The position numbers and the translations under genes are program-made. Under the pieces are notes generated by a model. The model was not told where the DNA came from and did no database searches. It saw nothing but the letters and a program-made list of their open reading frames with translations. Below are positions 25,994 to 33,045 of a stretch of 64,000 nt of DNA, one piece after another. Source of the DNA: Prevotella sp. ne3005 (lineage in GTDB: Bacteria; Bacteroidota; Bacteroidia; Bacteroidales; Bacteroidaceae). Position 1 is the first letter of the stretch, and each line of letters opens with the position of its first letter. The DNA lies in the NCBI RefSeq assembly GCF_900110085.1, contig NZ_FOCK01000011.1, forward strand, positions 1 through 64,000, given 5' to 3'.

Positions 25994-28264
25994 TTAGAAC
26001 GGAAGACCTACAGCGAAGTGAAAAGCCAGATCACGACCAAAGTCGGGATGAATCAACGGATAGTGAGCTTCGTTCTCCGTCTCAAAGGCAGGGTTGATGG
26101 CCTTCATACCGAGATCAAAACGCAGGATGAAATAGTCGAAGTTCAGTCGCAATCCCAGTCCGTAGCTCACAGCCAAGTCGTTTATCAGACTATCCAGTGT
26201 CAATTGTCCGCCAGGCTGGTCCTTATAGTCCCTCAGGGTCCAGATATTACCCGCATCGGCAAAGAGTGCTCCGCTGAATTTCCAGAAGAGCTTCATCCTG
26301 TACTCCAAGTTCAGGTCGAGCTTCATGTCGCCCGTCTGGGTGATGAAGTTAATCTTACCATCCTTGTCCTTATAGCTTCCTGGACCCAGACTTCTCACGC
26401 TCCAGCCTCTCACACTGTTGGCACCACCCGAGAAGTAACGCTTCTCAAATGGCAGCACATCGCTGTTGCCGTAAGGATAGGCCACACCCAAACCGAAATG
26501 AAACACCAACTGGTCGTTCTTGCCACCCGCCAGCTGTCTGGTAAATTCGAAGTCGGCCTTCACATATTGTGCATAGGCAATGTCAAACACCTTGTATTGT
26601 CCCAGGGCATTCCTCTGTCCGCCAAACGATCGGGCACAGACATCCAAAAGGTTTCCGGCCGTTTCCAAGTGCGTCTTCAGCGCCATCTTACCCGTATTGA
26701 AACTATAGCCGAACCCCATGCGCATGATAAACAGGTTCTGATAGTTATAGCGCAGGATGGCATTCGAGTTCGTTGTATTGTCCAGATACTCTTTACGGAA
26801 CGTTTCACTGATCCAAGGCATGAACACGTAGTTCAGGTCTATCAGGTCGAAGTTGTAACTGTGGTGACGGTTCTGGGGTCTCCACTGGTAGTGCCATCCT
26901 GCAGAAAGAACGCGGCGATGGAACTCCGGACGGTCTTGCGAGTCGTAGAGTAGCGTCAGTTCACTCGTGGCCGTAATCCTCCGCCTCACGTCGCGACTCA
27001 GGAAGGGGAAGATAAACCTCGGGAACGAGAGTCGGCTCTCTAAGCTATATTCGATATAGTCCTGATTGCTATAGCCCTCCAGCCCCTTAATGGCCTCATA
27101 GGCGCCACGCAGCTGAACACTGAAGGTCTCAGACCCTCGGAACAGATTACGGTTCTGATACGTCAACGAGGCTGCAGCACCAAAATCACCAGCCGTATTC
27201 GTGCCCTCTGGCTGGAAACTGATAGTCGAGGGCTTGTTCGTCTGAACCTGAATCATGGCGTCGAGCAACGTCGTATCAGGAACCTGTTCGAAACTGATGT
27301 TCGTGTACCTCACAGCCCCAAGCCTACCGAAGTGGTTGTAGGTATTCTGAAGGTCGCTGGCAGAATAGAGTCCACCCGCCTTCAGGAAAGTATTCTCTTC
27401 GAGCACCCGCTGGCGCAGATGGATCACTGAGTCGTCAGCCAAGCCACTGCCGTAGCTCACCTTCCGAATGCCATACTGGCTGTGCAGCGTATCGCGCAGC
27501 ACTTCATCCCCCACCTGATACGGATGGAGCACCTGTGTCAGCGCCACATGGTGATGCGCTGCGTCCTTCTGCGCATGATAGGTCACATACTCCTTATGGA
27601 ACCGGAAATAGCCGCGATCCTGAAGATACGACGAGATCTGGGAGCGCTCCGAGGCCATCGTCTCAGCATTAAACTGCATCCCCTCGTGCAACAGCGTCTT
27701 CCGGTCTTTCAGCAGCTCCGCAATCACGGAGTCGCGGATGTCCGTCGTATAGGTATTCACCGTATAGGGCTGCCCAGGTCTTAATAGGTAAATGGCGTCA
27801 ATCTTCTTATGCTTCTTCTTGTCTACATGCAACTCCACCTCCGCATCGAGATACCCCTTGTTCTGCAGGGCCATCTGCAGGTCCTCACAGGTCTGGCGCG
27901 CCAAGAGGGTGTCATACACCACTGGCGCCTCACCCATCTGTCTCAGCGTACGATTGATCCACGAGCTGTCCTTGCCCGCCATCGCATACACGCCCAGAGG
28001 TATCTTCATCGACGAGAACCAACGCGCATTGCCCTTCTGGCGCACATAATTCTTCAACTGATACGTATTGATATCCTTGTATTTCCCGTCGGCAACCACC
28101 TTCACTTTGTCGAGCATCAGCTCATTGTCAGACAGGTCGCGCGTCGCAGAACAACTGGAAAAGAAGATGAAAGCAGTTAGGATGAGGAAAAAGGAGATAG
28201 AAGAACTCCTTCTAACTCCATATACAACTTTATTCTTCCTTCTTACTTCTTCTTTTTTCTCCAT
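25994..28264 (-). CDS. BamA/TamA-family outer-membrane assembly lipoprotein
   Basis: 756 aa. The N-terminus has a basic stretch, one hydrophobic segment and a lipobox-like FFSSC. POTRA-like segments follow (about 45-330), then a 16-strand Omp85-type barrel with the conserved KRYFSGGANSVRGWSVRSLGPG (the VRGF/Y motif of lid loop 6) near 620. Such proteins insert or translocate outer-membrane components. ATG 28264 is chosen: it lies just downstream of a TACCTTTG box (28273-28280), whereas the frame upstream runs into the divergent methyltransferase gene. Confidence 0.85.
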   Translation of the reverse strand: MEKKEEVRRKNKVVYGVRRSSSISFFLILTAFIFFSSCSATRDLSDNELMLDKVKVVADGKYKDINTYQLKNYVRQKGNARWFSSMKIPLGVYAMAGKDSSWINRTLRQMGEAPVVYDTLLARQTCEDLQMALQNKGYLDAEVELHVDKKKHKKIDAIYLLRPGQPYTVNTYTTDIRDSVIAELLKDRKTLLHEGMQFNAETMASERSQISSYLQDRGYFRFHKEYVTYHAQKDAAHHHVALTQVLHPYQVGDEVLRDTLHSQYGIRKVSYGSGLADDSVIHLRQRVLEENTFLKAGGLYSASDLQNTYNHFGRLGAVRYTNISFEQVPDTTLLDAMIQVQTNKPSTISFQPEGTNTAGDFGAAASLTYQNRNLFRGSETFSVQLRGAYEAIKGLEGYSNQDYIEYSLESRLSFPRFIFPFLSRDVRRRITATSELTLLYDSQDRPEFHRRVLSAGWHYQWRPQNRHHSYNFDLIDLNYVFMPWISETFRKEYLDNTTNSNAILRYNYQNLFIMRMGFGYSFNTGKMALKTHLETAGNLLDVCARSFGGQRNALGQYKVFDIAYAQYVKADFEFTRQLAGGKNDQLVFHFGLGVAYPYGNSDVLPFEKRYFSGGANSVRGWSVRSLGPGSYKDKDGKINFITQTGDMKLDLNLEYRMKLFWKFSGALFADAGNIWTLRDYKDQPGGQLTLDSLINDLAVSYGLGLRLNFDYFILRFDLGMKAINPAFETENEAHYPLIHPDFGRDLAFHFAVGLPF

Positions 28265-28269
28265 TTTGC

Positions 28270-28300
28270 TTGCAAAGGTAATCAATTTTTTGTATTTTTG
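28270..28300. promoter_or_regulatory. Overlapping divergent promoters
   Basis: Plus strand: TTG (28270-28272), 20 nt, TATTTTTG (28293-28300) for the methyltransferase at 28319. Minus strand: TACCTTTG (28280-28273) for the TamA-like gene at 28264. The boxes interleave, so the two promoters may exclude each other. Confidence 0.55.
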
Positions 28301-28318
28301 CACACAAAATACAAAATA

Positions 28319-29068
28319 ATGATTAGTAAGAACCAAATTAAATACGTTCGCCAACTCGAACAGAAGAAGTTCCGCAACCGAGAGGGGCTCTTTGTGGCCG
28401 AGGGCACTAAAGTCGTAGGCGACCTCCTGAAGCGTTACCAGCCACATGCCATCTTCGCCACCCCTGCCTGGATAGCCGAGAACTCTCACTTTTCAATTTT
28501 CAATCTTCAATCTTCAATAACATCAGTTACTGACGATGAACTCCGTCGCCTCAGCTTCCAGCAGCACCCCCAGCAAGTCCTCGCCCTCTTCCCTATCCCC
28601 AATATGGTTCCCTCTAAATTGGGCTCCCTCTCCATCGCCCTCGATGGTGTCCAAGATCCTGGCAACCTGGGCACCATCATCCGCATCGCCGACTGGTTTG
28701 GCATCTCCGACATCATCTGTTCCGAAGATACTGTCGATGCTTGGAACCCCAAAGTGGTACAAGCCACGATGGGCAGCATTGCGCGCGTGAACATTATATA
28801 TACTAATCTTCCTTCCTTTCTCGACTCGCTGCCCACCGACTTTCCCGTCTACGGCACCCTGCTCGATGGTGAGAACATCTACACCCAGCAGCTTACAAAA
28901 GAGGGGCTCATCGTCATGGGCAACGAGGGCAATGGCATCTCCGAAGCCGTGCGTCAGCGCGTTAACCGTCGCCTGCTTATCCCCGATTTCCACGATGGTG
29001 AGACGGCCGACAGCCTCAACGTAGCCATCGCCACCGCCATCACCTGCTCCGAGTTCCGCCGCCGCTAA
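28319..29068 (+). CDS. TrmH-family (SpoU) RNA 2'-O-methyltransferase with an in-frame repeat insertion
   Basis: 249 aa. It has an N-terminal substrate-binding region (KKFRNREGLFVAEGTKVV) and a SPOUT catalytic domain with the motifs ALDGVQDPGNLGTIIRIADW, MGNEGNGIS and IPDFHDGETADSLNVAIA. It is likely to methylate rRNA or tRNA ribose. Residues 57-67 ([10 protein letters not shown] and flanks) are encoded by a 7-nt repeat array at 28494-28518, placed in the linker between the two domains. ATG 28319 gives the family start. Confidence 0.88.
   Translation: MISKNQIKYVRQLEQKKFRNREGLFVAEGTKVVGDLLKRYQPHAIFATPAWIAENSHFSIFNLQSSITSVTDDELRRLSFQQHPQQVLALFPIPNMVPSKLGSLSIALDGVQDPGNLGTIIRIADWFGISDIICSEDTVDAWNPKVVQATMGSIARVNIIYTNLPSFLDSLPTDFPVYGTLLDGENIYTQQLTKEGLIVMGNEGNGISEAVRQRVNRRLLIPDFHDGETADSLNVAIATAITCSEFRRR
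28494..28518 (+). repeat. Heptad array inside the TrmH coding region
   Basis: TTTTCAA, TTTTCAA, TCTTCAA, TCTTCAA: four units in the orientation that has no stop codon in any frame. Same family as the arrays at gene junctions. Confidence 0.88.
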
Positions 29069-29523
29069 ACTCTCACGTCTGTATAAACGCTGATGACATC
29101 TTCTTTAGTAAACACCTCTGGCAGACGATTGTAGCCATTGTTCGAGATTTTCTCTCGGATTTGCGAGAGCCGAAAATTCGTCCCTCGTTCAGATTCCCAG
29201 GCGGGCTCCATTTTTCGGATGGCCTCCATCACATGTTTGTGCATCTTACCAGTCAGCTCCGCAATCTCGATAGAAGTAATCAGACCTGCCTGATTTCTAA
29301 ACCCCTCGAATTCGAGGGGGTTAAAATTCGGATTATATAGAGTTTCCCACAAACCGAGATACTAAATGGTGTTACGATTACGCATCCAATTGGCAATGAC
29401 ACCAGCAGGGTCAATTTCGTTTTTCTGTTTAGCGATATCTGTAATGCAGATGTAGTCAATACCGTTGACGGTCATTGTTCTGATACTCACATCCTTTACC
29501 GTTATTATACTCCTTTTAGCCAT
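29065..29523 (-). pseudogene. KilA-N / Rha-like phage regulator, interrupted by an amber codon
   Basis: From ATG 29523 the frame reads MAKRSIITVKDVSIR... through ITDIAK and IANWMRNRNTI, then TAG at 29362-29364, then continues in the same frame with YLGLWETLYNPNFNPLEFEG to the stop at 29065. KilA-N proteins normally read NTIE(F/Y)LGLWE here, so one nonsense change (E or Q to stop) split the gene. After FRNQAG the sequence changes to SIEIAELTGKMHKHVMEAIR, a Rha-antirepressor-like domain, so the gene is probably also a chimera. Likely a prophage relic. The 3' end overlaps the methyltransferase end by 4 nt. Confidence 0.7.
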
Positions 29524-29592
29524 AGTTGTTGATTTTGGTAGTTTCTTATGATTATATAGTTTATGCCGTCTTTTCCAAATAGGCAGGTTCTT

Positions 29593-29688
29593 TTATACGC
29601 TCCGTATGGTATTGATGTAACATATAGAAAAGCATAGCCCCACCACACCTACAAAGGGTTCAATATAAATTATTTCTTCTTTCGCCAT
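29593..29688 (-). CDS. Possible 31-residue ORF of uncertain status
   Basis: Starts MAKEEIIYIEPFVG and continues with a hydrophobic stretch (VVGLCFSICYI). It lies between the coiled-coil gene and the KilA-N relic on the same strand. It may be a tiny membrane protein. Alternatively YIEPFVG followed, one frame over, by GAMLFYM resembles motif I of D12-class adenine methyltransferases, so it may be a frameshifted relic. The rest of 29524-29799 shows nothing else. Confidence 0.25.
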   Translation of the reverse strand: MAKEEIIYIEPFVGVVGLCFSICYINTIRSV

Positions 29689-29799
29689 AATCTTCTTCTT
29701 GACATCTTATTGCAATATTCCCATAATGGCATAGAAGGCAATGCTGGATTTGGGAGTTTTTGACTCGTTATCTTTTTATCTGCATGCAAAGTATGCATC

Positions 29800-30540
29800 C
29801 TACATAGATTCCCATTTCTCAATTATTTTTTCTATTGTTTCTTTGTGCATCTTAAGATACTTGCCAGCATCCACCATGATTTCATCAACACCATCCCTCT
29901 CTAAGCTATTAACGGGCTCTTGTGGGGCATAGGGTATATCGTTCTTATCGAGGATTTCTTGCAATTCATTAATATAATCCTTTTGACTATCAATGATGCT
30001 CTTAAAACTTAGTCCTTTATATATTTTAAGAGGAAATGTGCTTATCATGCTCTCAAGAGCTGTAACATCAACGCTATTTGTCTTCTTTTTCAGTTCTATG
30101 TTCTCATTCTTCAATTGGTTTACTTGGGCGCGTAATTCTCGTATTACTTCACGTTCTTTACTTGGCTCGTAATCGCCAATAACCGAATTATCAGTATAAC
30201 CGTTTTCTATAAGAATCTCTTTTAACCTTATAACCTCTGCTTCTAGATGCTTTGCATATTCGGCCAGCTTACCCCACTTCACCTTATCTTTCCTATAGGC
30301 ATCGATGATATACTTCATCCTTACCTCGTAAGGGATTTCATCATCACTCAATATATCTTTGGATATCTGGTGCTTACTATCATCCTTTTTTTTCGGACTC
30401 CTTGCTTCTATTTCTTCTTGCAAGCGATTTACCTCTTCCCTCAGAATATCCAACTCCTCATCAGTCAGATCATTCACATCACCACCCGTATAGTACTTGA
30501 ACTCAAACAAGCCACCTAATGCCTTACAATTCACTTTCAT
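29800..30540 (-). CDS. Coiled-coil protein of unknown function in an AT-rich island
   Basis: 246 aa, no signal peptide. The N-terminus is MKVNCKALGGLFEFKYYTGG. Two long charged helices follow (DEELDILREEVNRLQEEIEA near 27-46; IRELRAQVNQLKNENIELKK near 135-155), both with coiled-coil heptads. The C-terminal third has a further helix-rich part ending IIEKWESM. Codon use is much more AT-rich than in flanking genes, a sign of transfer. A TATATTTG box lies 82 bp upstream with a TGTCC-N9-GGACA inverted repeat. I do not recognise a family. Confidence 0.65.
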   Translation of the reverse strand: MKVNCKALGGLFEFKYYTGGDVNDLTDEELDILREEVNRLQEEIEARSPKKKDDSKHQISKDILSDDEIPYEVRMKYIIDAYRKDKVKWGKLAEYAKHLEAEVIRLKEILIENGYTDNSVIGDYEPSKEREVIRELRAQVNQLKNENIELKKKTNSVDVTALESMISTFPLKIYKGLSFKSIIDSQKDYINELQEILDKNDIPYAPQEPVNSLERDGVDEIMVDAGKYLKMHKETIEKIIEKWESM

Positions 30541-30621
30541 AAACCTCTTTTATATTAAATAGAATCTTTCACTAATCGGCAATTACAATTATGATTACAC
30601 CTTATTTTAGTAATTTGGTTG

Positions 30622-30658
30622 CAAATATAGTATTAACATGTCCCAAATCGCAGGACAC
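30622..30658 (-). promoter_or_regulatory. Promoter -7 box with inverted-repeat operator upstream of the coiled-coil gene
   Basis: TATATTTG (minus, 30622-30629). TGTCC and GGACA arms 9 nt apart lie just upstream (about 30639-30657). The same block AG-R-R-GGTGTCC...TTTGG-K-ACA recurs in front of the tiny ORF at 32818. There is no TTTG at the usual -33 distance, so an activator or repressor site is likely. Confidence 0.5.
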
Positions 30659-30788
30659 CCTCTATAATTTAACTTTCTTTAATAACCTATGGAAAAGTTC
30701 CAAAACTTTGCTGCCATTTTTACTATTAAATAACAACTTCCATCCCAATATGGTCACTCATCAGCTTATCCCATGGGAAAACACAGTC

Positions 30789-30815
30789 CACGCCCAAGTT
30801 CCAAGTTTCAAGTTT
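30789..30815. repeat. Short AGTTTCA heptad array
   Basis: AGTTCCA, AGTTTCA, AGTTTCA, then AATGG: period 7. A reverse-oriented relative (TTGAAAC units) lies at 30993-31019, on the other side of the palindrome at 30911-30960. Both are in a stretch (30541-31410) in which I see no convincing gene. Confidence 0.65.
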
Positions 30816-30910
30816 CAAATGGACTTTGAAAAATGGTTTTTTCGGGATTTGGGTATGAATCGGAGATTGGAGATGCACGAAAATGAAAGTTGTATTAAGT
30901 AGTATTATTA

Positions 30911-30960
30911 AATATTATAATTTATATTATATATAAATATATAATATAAATTATAATATT
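30911..30960. other. 50-bp A/T-only perfect palindrome
   Basis: Arms of 23 bp (30911-30933 and 30938-30960) are exact reverse complements around a TAAA loop, and all 50 bases are A or T. It can extrude as a cruciform or act as an easily melted site. It is not followed by a T run, so a simple terminator is unlikely. Confidence 0.9.
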
Positions 30961-31101
30961 CTTAGAGAGGTTTTGGCGATTATTGAAATAGCGTTTTGAA
31001 ACTTGAAACTTTGAAACTTTGCCAACCTTAAAACACAAATTTTCCTTACATTATTTACAGCCTCCATGCTTACTCCAAAGTTACCACCTATAAACCTGAA
31101 T

Positions 31102-31160
31102 TTTGCCCGTCATAAAGTCGGAGTTTGCCCGTCACAAACCAAAGGTTTACTCGTCATAAA
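31102..31160. repeat. Three degenerate direct repeats with a 22-nt period
   Basis: TTTGCCCGTCATAAAG (31102), TTTGCCCGTCACAAAC (31124) and TTTACTCGTCATAAAG (31146) are spaced exactly 22 nt apart. They resemble iterons in spacing and lie 140 bp from the A/T palindrome. The role is unknown. The surrounding 31020-31410 holds only short open frames that I do not support as genes. Confidence 0.6.
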
Positions 31161-31410
31161 GTTCGAGCGTGCTTTAGGGCTCTCAAAACACGTTCTAAAC
31201 CACGAAAACGGGGCACTCTATGGATGCCCCAGATGTTGGTAAATAATGTTGACTTCACTCGGAAGAAACGTTCGTCGGCGCTGCTTAGCGAAGCCCGATA
31301 GATCAGGATCTTCGAGCAACAGGGTCTTGAACTTGAGCCAGGCAGAGCGTGGCTGGATGTAGGGGAAAGTTCATATAAGTTCGTATAAGTATTTTCAGAA
31401 GATATTTTTG

Positions 31411-31442
31411 CTTGCATAGTCGCAAAATATTTCGTACCTTCG
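31411..31442 (+). promoter_or_regulatory. Promoter of the 31547 small gene
   Basis: CTTG (31411-31414), 20 nt, TACCTTCG (31435-31442), one mismatch from TAnnTTTG. It would give a leader of about 100 nt that contains the ACTAATC heptad array. Confidence 0.5.
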
Positions 31443-31507
31443 CAGTGTGATTCAGAAGAGACGATCGCAGTGCGCAGGCGGGAAGTTCGGAAGGTTGCAG
31501 AGAGAAC

Positions 31508-31542
31508 ACTAATCACTAATCACTAAACACTAAACACTAAAA
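31508..31542. repeat. Heptad array (ACTAATC/ACTAAAC x5) before a small gene
   Basis: ACTAATC, ACTAATC, ACTAAAC, ACTAAAC, ACTAAAA: exact 7-nt period, ending 4 nt before the ATG at 31547. Confidence 0.9.
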
Positions 31543-31546
31543 AATT

Positions 31547-31720
31547 ATGGCAAGTGAAGTAATTGCATTTCCGGTGAATCTCCGGAAGAACAAGAACCAG
31601 TACAACGCCGGTTACGGCCAGTACTATCCCGAGGCCGACACCAAGGAGCCTCTGAGTCTGAAGGGCTTTATCACGGCCGTACTCACAGCACTGGGAGCCA
31701 CCTCGTGCATGGGTATGTAG
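31547..31720 (+). CDS. HU-N-terminus/smalltalk chimera, 57 aa
   Basis: Starts MASEVIAFPVNLRKNKNQYN and ends GFITAVLTALGATSCMGM. The first part (RKNKNQYNAGYGQYY) resembles the N-terminal strand of Bacteroidota HU-like proteins. The last 16 residues are identical to the end of the smalltalk protein at 322-426. The DNA from about 31668 to 31724 is nearly identical to the other two loci. It could be a deletion product of an HU/smalltalk pair or a functional small membrane-associated protein. It has a promoter and a good start. Its 3' end converges with the WYL gene. Confidence 0.6.
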   Translation: MASEVIAFPVNLRKNKNQYNAGYGQYYPEADTKEPLSLKGFITAVLTALGATSCMGM

Positions 31721-31743
31721 ACAAGTAGGATGCTGGGGAGGTA

Positions 31744-32637
31744 TCAGTGATATCTCTTCAGCATCTCGTTTAAGAGATGCTCCACTTTCTGTCTGAGTTC
31801 CAATGGCTCGAGAACCTCGATGCCATCAGCATGCCGCAAGAGCTCGCCAATAAAGTCTGACGTAGGACGGATATCATAGGAAAAGTCAGTATAGTGTTCC
31901 GTTGAGGCCAGTTCGCGCTGCGAATGATGCAGTGGCAGGGTACGCAGATAGTTGGGCATCCATTTATGGGCTCTGACCACGACATGGGCCATGGGAGTCT
32001 CATCCGCCAGCACACCGAAGTATTCTGAGAAATAGGTTTGTGGCGAGAAGCCATCAGGCATCTCGAAAGTCTCACTGGTCATCTCGGCCATCGTCATACG
32101 GTCAAAGGCGTAGATGCGCATCTGATCCTCATCGTTTCGGGCCAGCAGATACCAACGTTGGTGAAATAGCTTCAAGGCATAAGGACAAACGGTTTTCACA
32201 TAGCCCTCTTTACCGAACTTCCTGTAACCCAAGCGAATACGACGATCGGTCTTAATGGCCGTAATAATCGTTTCCAGATATTCCAACCCTGCTGGCACAT
32301 TCTCCAGCACAAAGCGCTCCTTCACCGCAGCACTGTCAGCCAATACCCCATGAACGGTAAGTGTTGAGAAGAGCCACCGTTCGATGCTGTCGTCGTTTAC
32401 CACCTCCGGATTGCAGATGTAGTACTTATACGACCTTGGCTCGCACTCAATGACGACACCAAACATGCTGAGGATTGCATCACGATGACGATTGAATGAC
32501 GATCGACTCAACGGATTTCCGTCAGCCACTTCATCCTCCTGCCATTTCCGGCTGATTTCCTCGAGGGTGAGCTTACGGTAAGCCTTGAGCGTATTGATGA
32601 TCCAGATGTACTGATGGAATATCTGAGCTGGTTTCAT
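31744..32637 (-). CDS. WYL-domain transcriptional regulator
   Basis: 297 aa. The N-terminal third is a winged-helix-like region (LTLEEISRKWQEDEVADGNPLSR, RSSFNRHRDAI). A WYL domain follows: IRLGYRKFG, CPYALKLFHQRWYLLARND, IYAFDRM. The C-terminal WCX-like part ends LNEMLKRYH. WYL regulators bind DNA and often sense nucleic acid or nucleotide ligands; several (CapW, BrxR) control phage-defence loci. It stands alone in the AT-rich island, with a consensus promoter at 32673-32704. Confidence 0.87.
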   Translation of the reverse strand: MKPAQIFHQYIWIINTLKAYRKLTLEEISRKWQEDEVADGNPLSRSSFNRHRDAILSMFGVVIECEPRSYKYYICNPEVVNDDSIERWLFSTLTVHGVLADSAAVKERFVLENVPAGLEYLETIITAIKTDRRIRLGYRKFGKEGYVKTVCPYALKLFHQRWYLLARNDEDQMRIYAFDRMTMAEMTSETFEMPDGFSPQTYFSEYFGVLADETPMAHVVVRAHKWMPNYLRTLPLHHSQRELASTEHYTDFSYDIRPTSDFIGELLRHADGIEVLEPLELRQKVEHLLNEMLKRYH

Positions 32638-32672
32638 AATCCTGTTTCAATTATAACACACTTTCGCTGTTG

Positions 32673-32704
32673 CAAAGATAATGAATAATCAAGAAGCAGC
32701 CAAA
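32673..32704 (-). promoter_or_regulatory. Promoter of the WYL regulator
   Basis: Minus strand TTTG (32704-32701), 20 nt, TATCTTTG (32680-32673), 36 bp upstream of the ATG. Confidence 0.7.
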
Positions 32705-32725
32705 TATTTGGCAGAAAATTACCCT

Positions 32726-32818
32726 TTACCTCTTATTATTCGACACGTTCACATAACCTCTCAGCATCTCGCCAAGCGAGACAACCATCATAACCAATAA
32801 AAATAATTCTGCCATCAT
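32726..32818 (-). CDS. Possible 30-residue membrane miniprotein upstream of the WYL gene
   Basis: Starts MMAELFLLVMMVVSLGEML, one hydrophobic helix, then a polar tail ending SNNKR. A TATTTTTG box at 32855-32862 and an operator-like repeat lie directly upstream, and the WYL gene follows 88 nt downstream on the same strand. Small size makes this uncertain; promoter plus hydrophobic pattern are the support. Confidence 0.35.
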   Translation of the reverse strand: MMAELFLLVMMVVSLGEMLRGYVNVSNNKR

Positions 32819-32854
32819 TGTAAGTTTTTAGTTCGACATTCGAGTTATCGGCTA

Positions 32855-32893
32855 CAAAAATAGAACGAGGGTTGTACCAAAAGTCGGGACACC
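32855..32893 (-). promoter_or_regulatory. Promoter and operator-like repeat matching that of the coiled-coil gene
   Basis: TATTTTTG (minus, 32855-32862). TGTCC-N9-GTACA lies upstream (about 32873-32891), with the same spacing as TGTCC-N9-GGACA at 30639-30657. The flanking AGAAGGTGTCC and TTTGG...ACA are shared. Confidence 0.5.
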
Positions 32894-33009
32894 TTCTTGA
32901 GATTTAAAAGATTTTAAGATTTTGCCCCAAAAGTTTACAAAAATTAAATTTGTTGCATTGAATTTATAAAAATGTTGCGAGGTTTATATATTATATCAGA
33001 AAATAGTCG

Positions 33010-33017
33010 TATATTTG
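33010..33017 (+). promoter_or_regulatory. -7 box of the glycosyltransferase pair
   Basis: TATATTTG, 29 bp before the ATG at 33046. The -33 element is weak. Confidence 0.5.
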
Positions 33018-33045
33018 CAGAAGAATTAAAGGAATTACAAACATT

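Noticed and set aside
29362..29364. Amber recoding of a phage gene
   Set aside because: No suppressor tRNA or other TAG-containing frames in the window, and the expected residue at the site is Glu in relatives rather than the Gln inserted by known recoding phages. A plain nonsense mutation is simpler.
30591..30902. 103-codon open frame on the plus strand
   Set aside because: It crosses the promoter of the coiled-coil gene and an AGTTTCA repeat, and shows no coding-like pattern or family similarity.
31102..31160. Possible CRISPR array
   Set aside because: Repeats are 16 nt, only three, with 6-nt gaps and no cas genes. The heptad arrays elsewhere also have no spacers.
31154..31516. 120-codon open frame on the minus strand
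   Set aside because: Antisense to the leader of the small HU chimera; Ser/Arg-rich without motifs.
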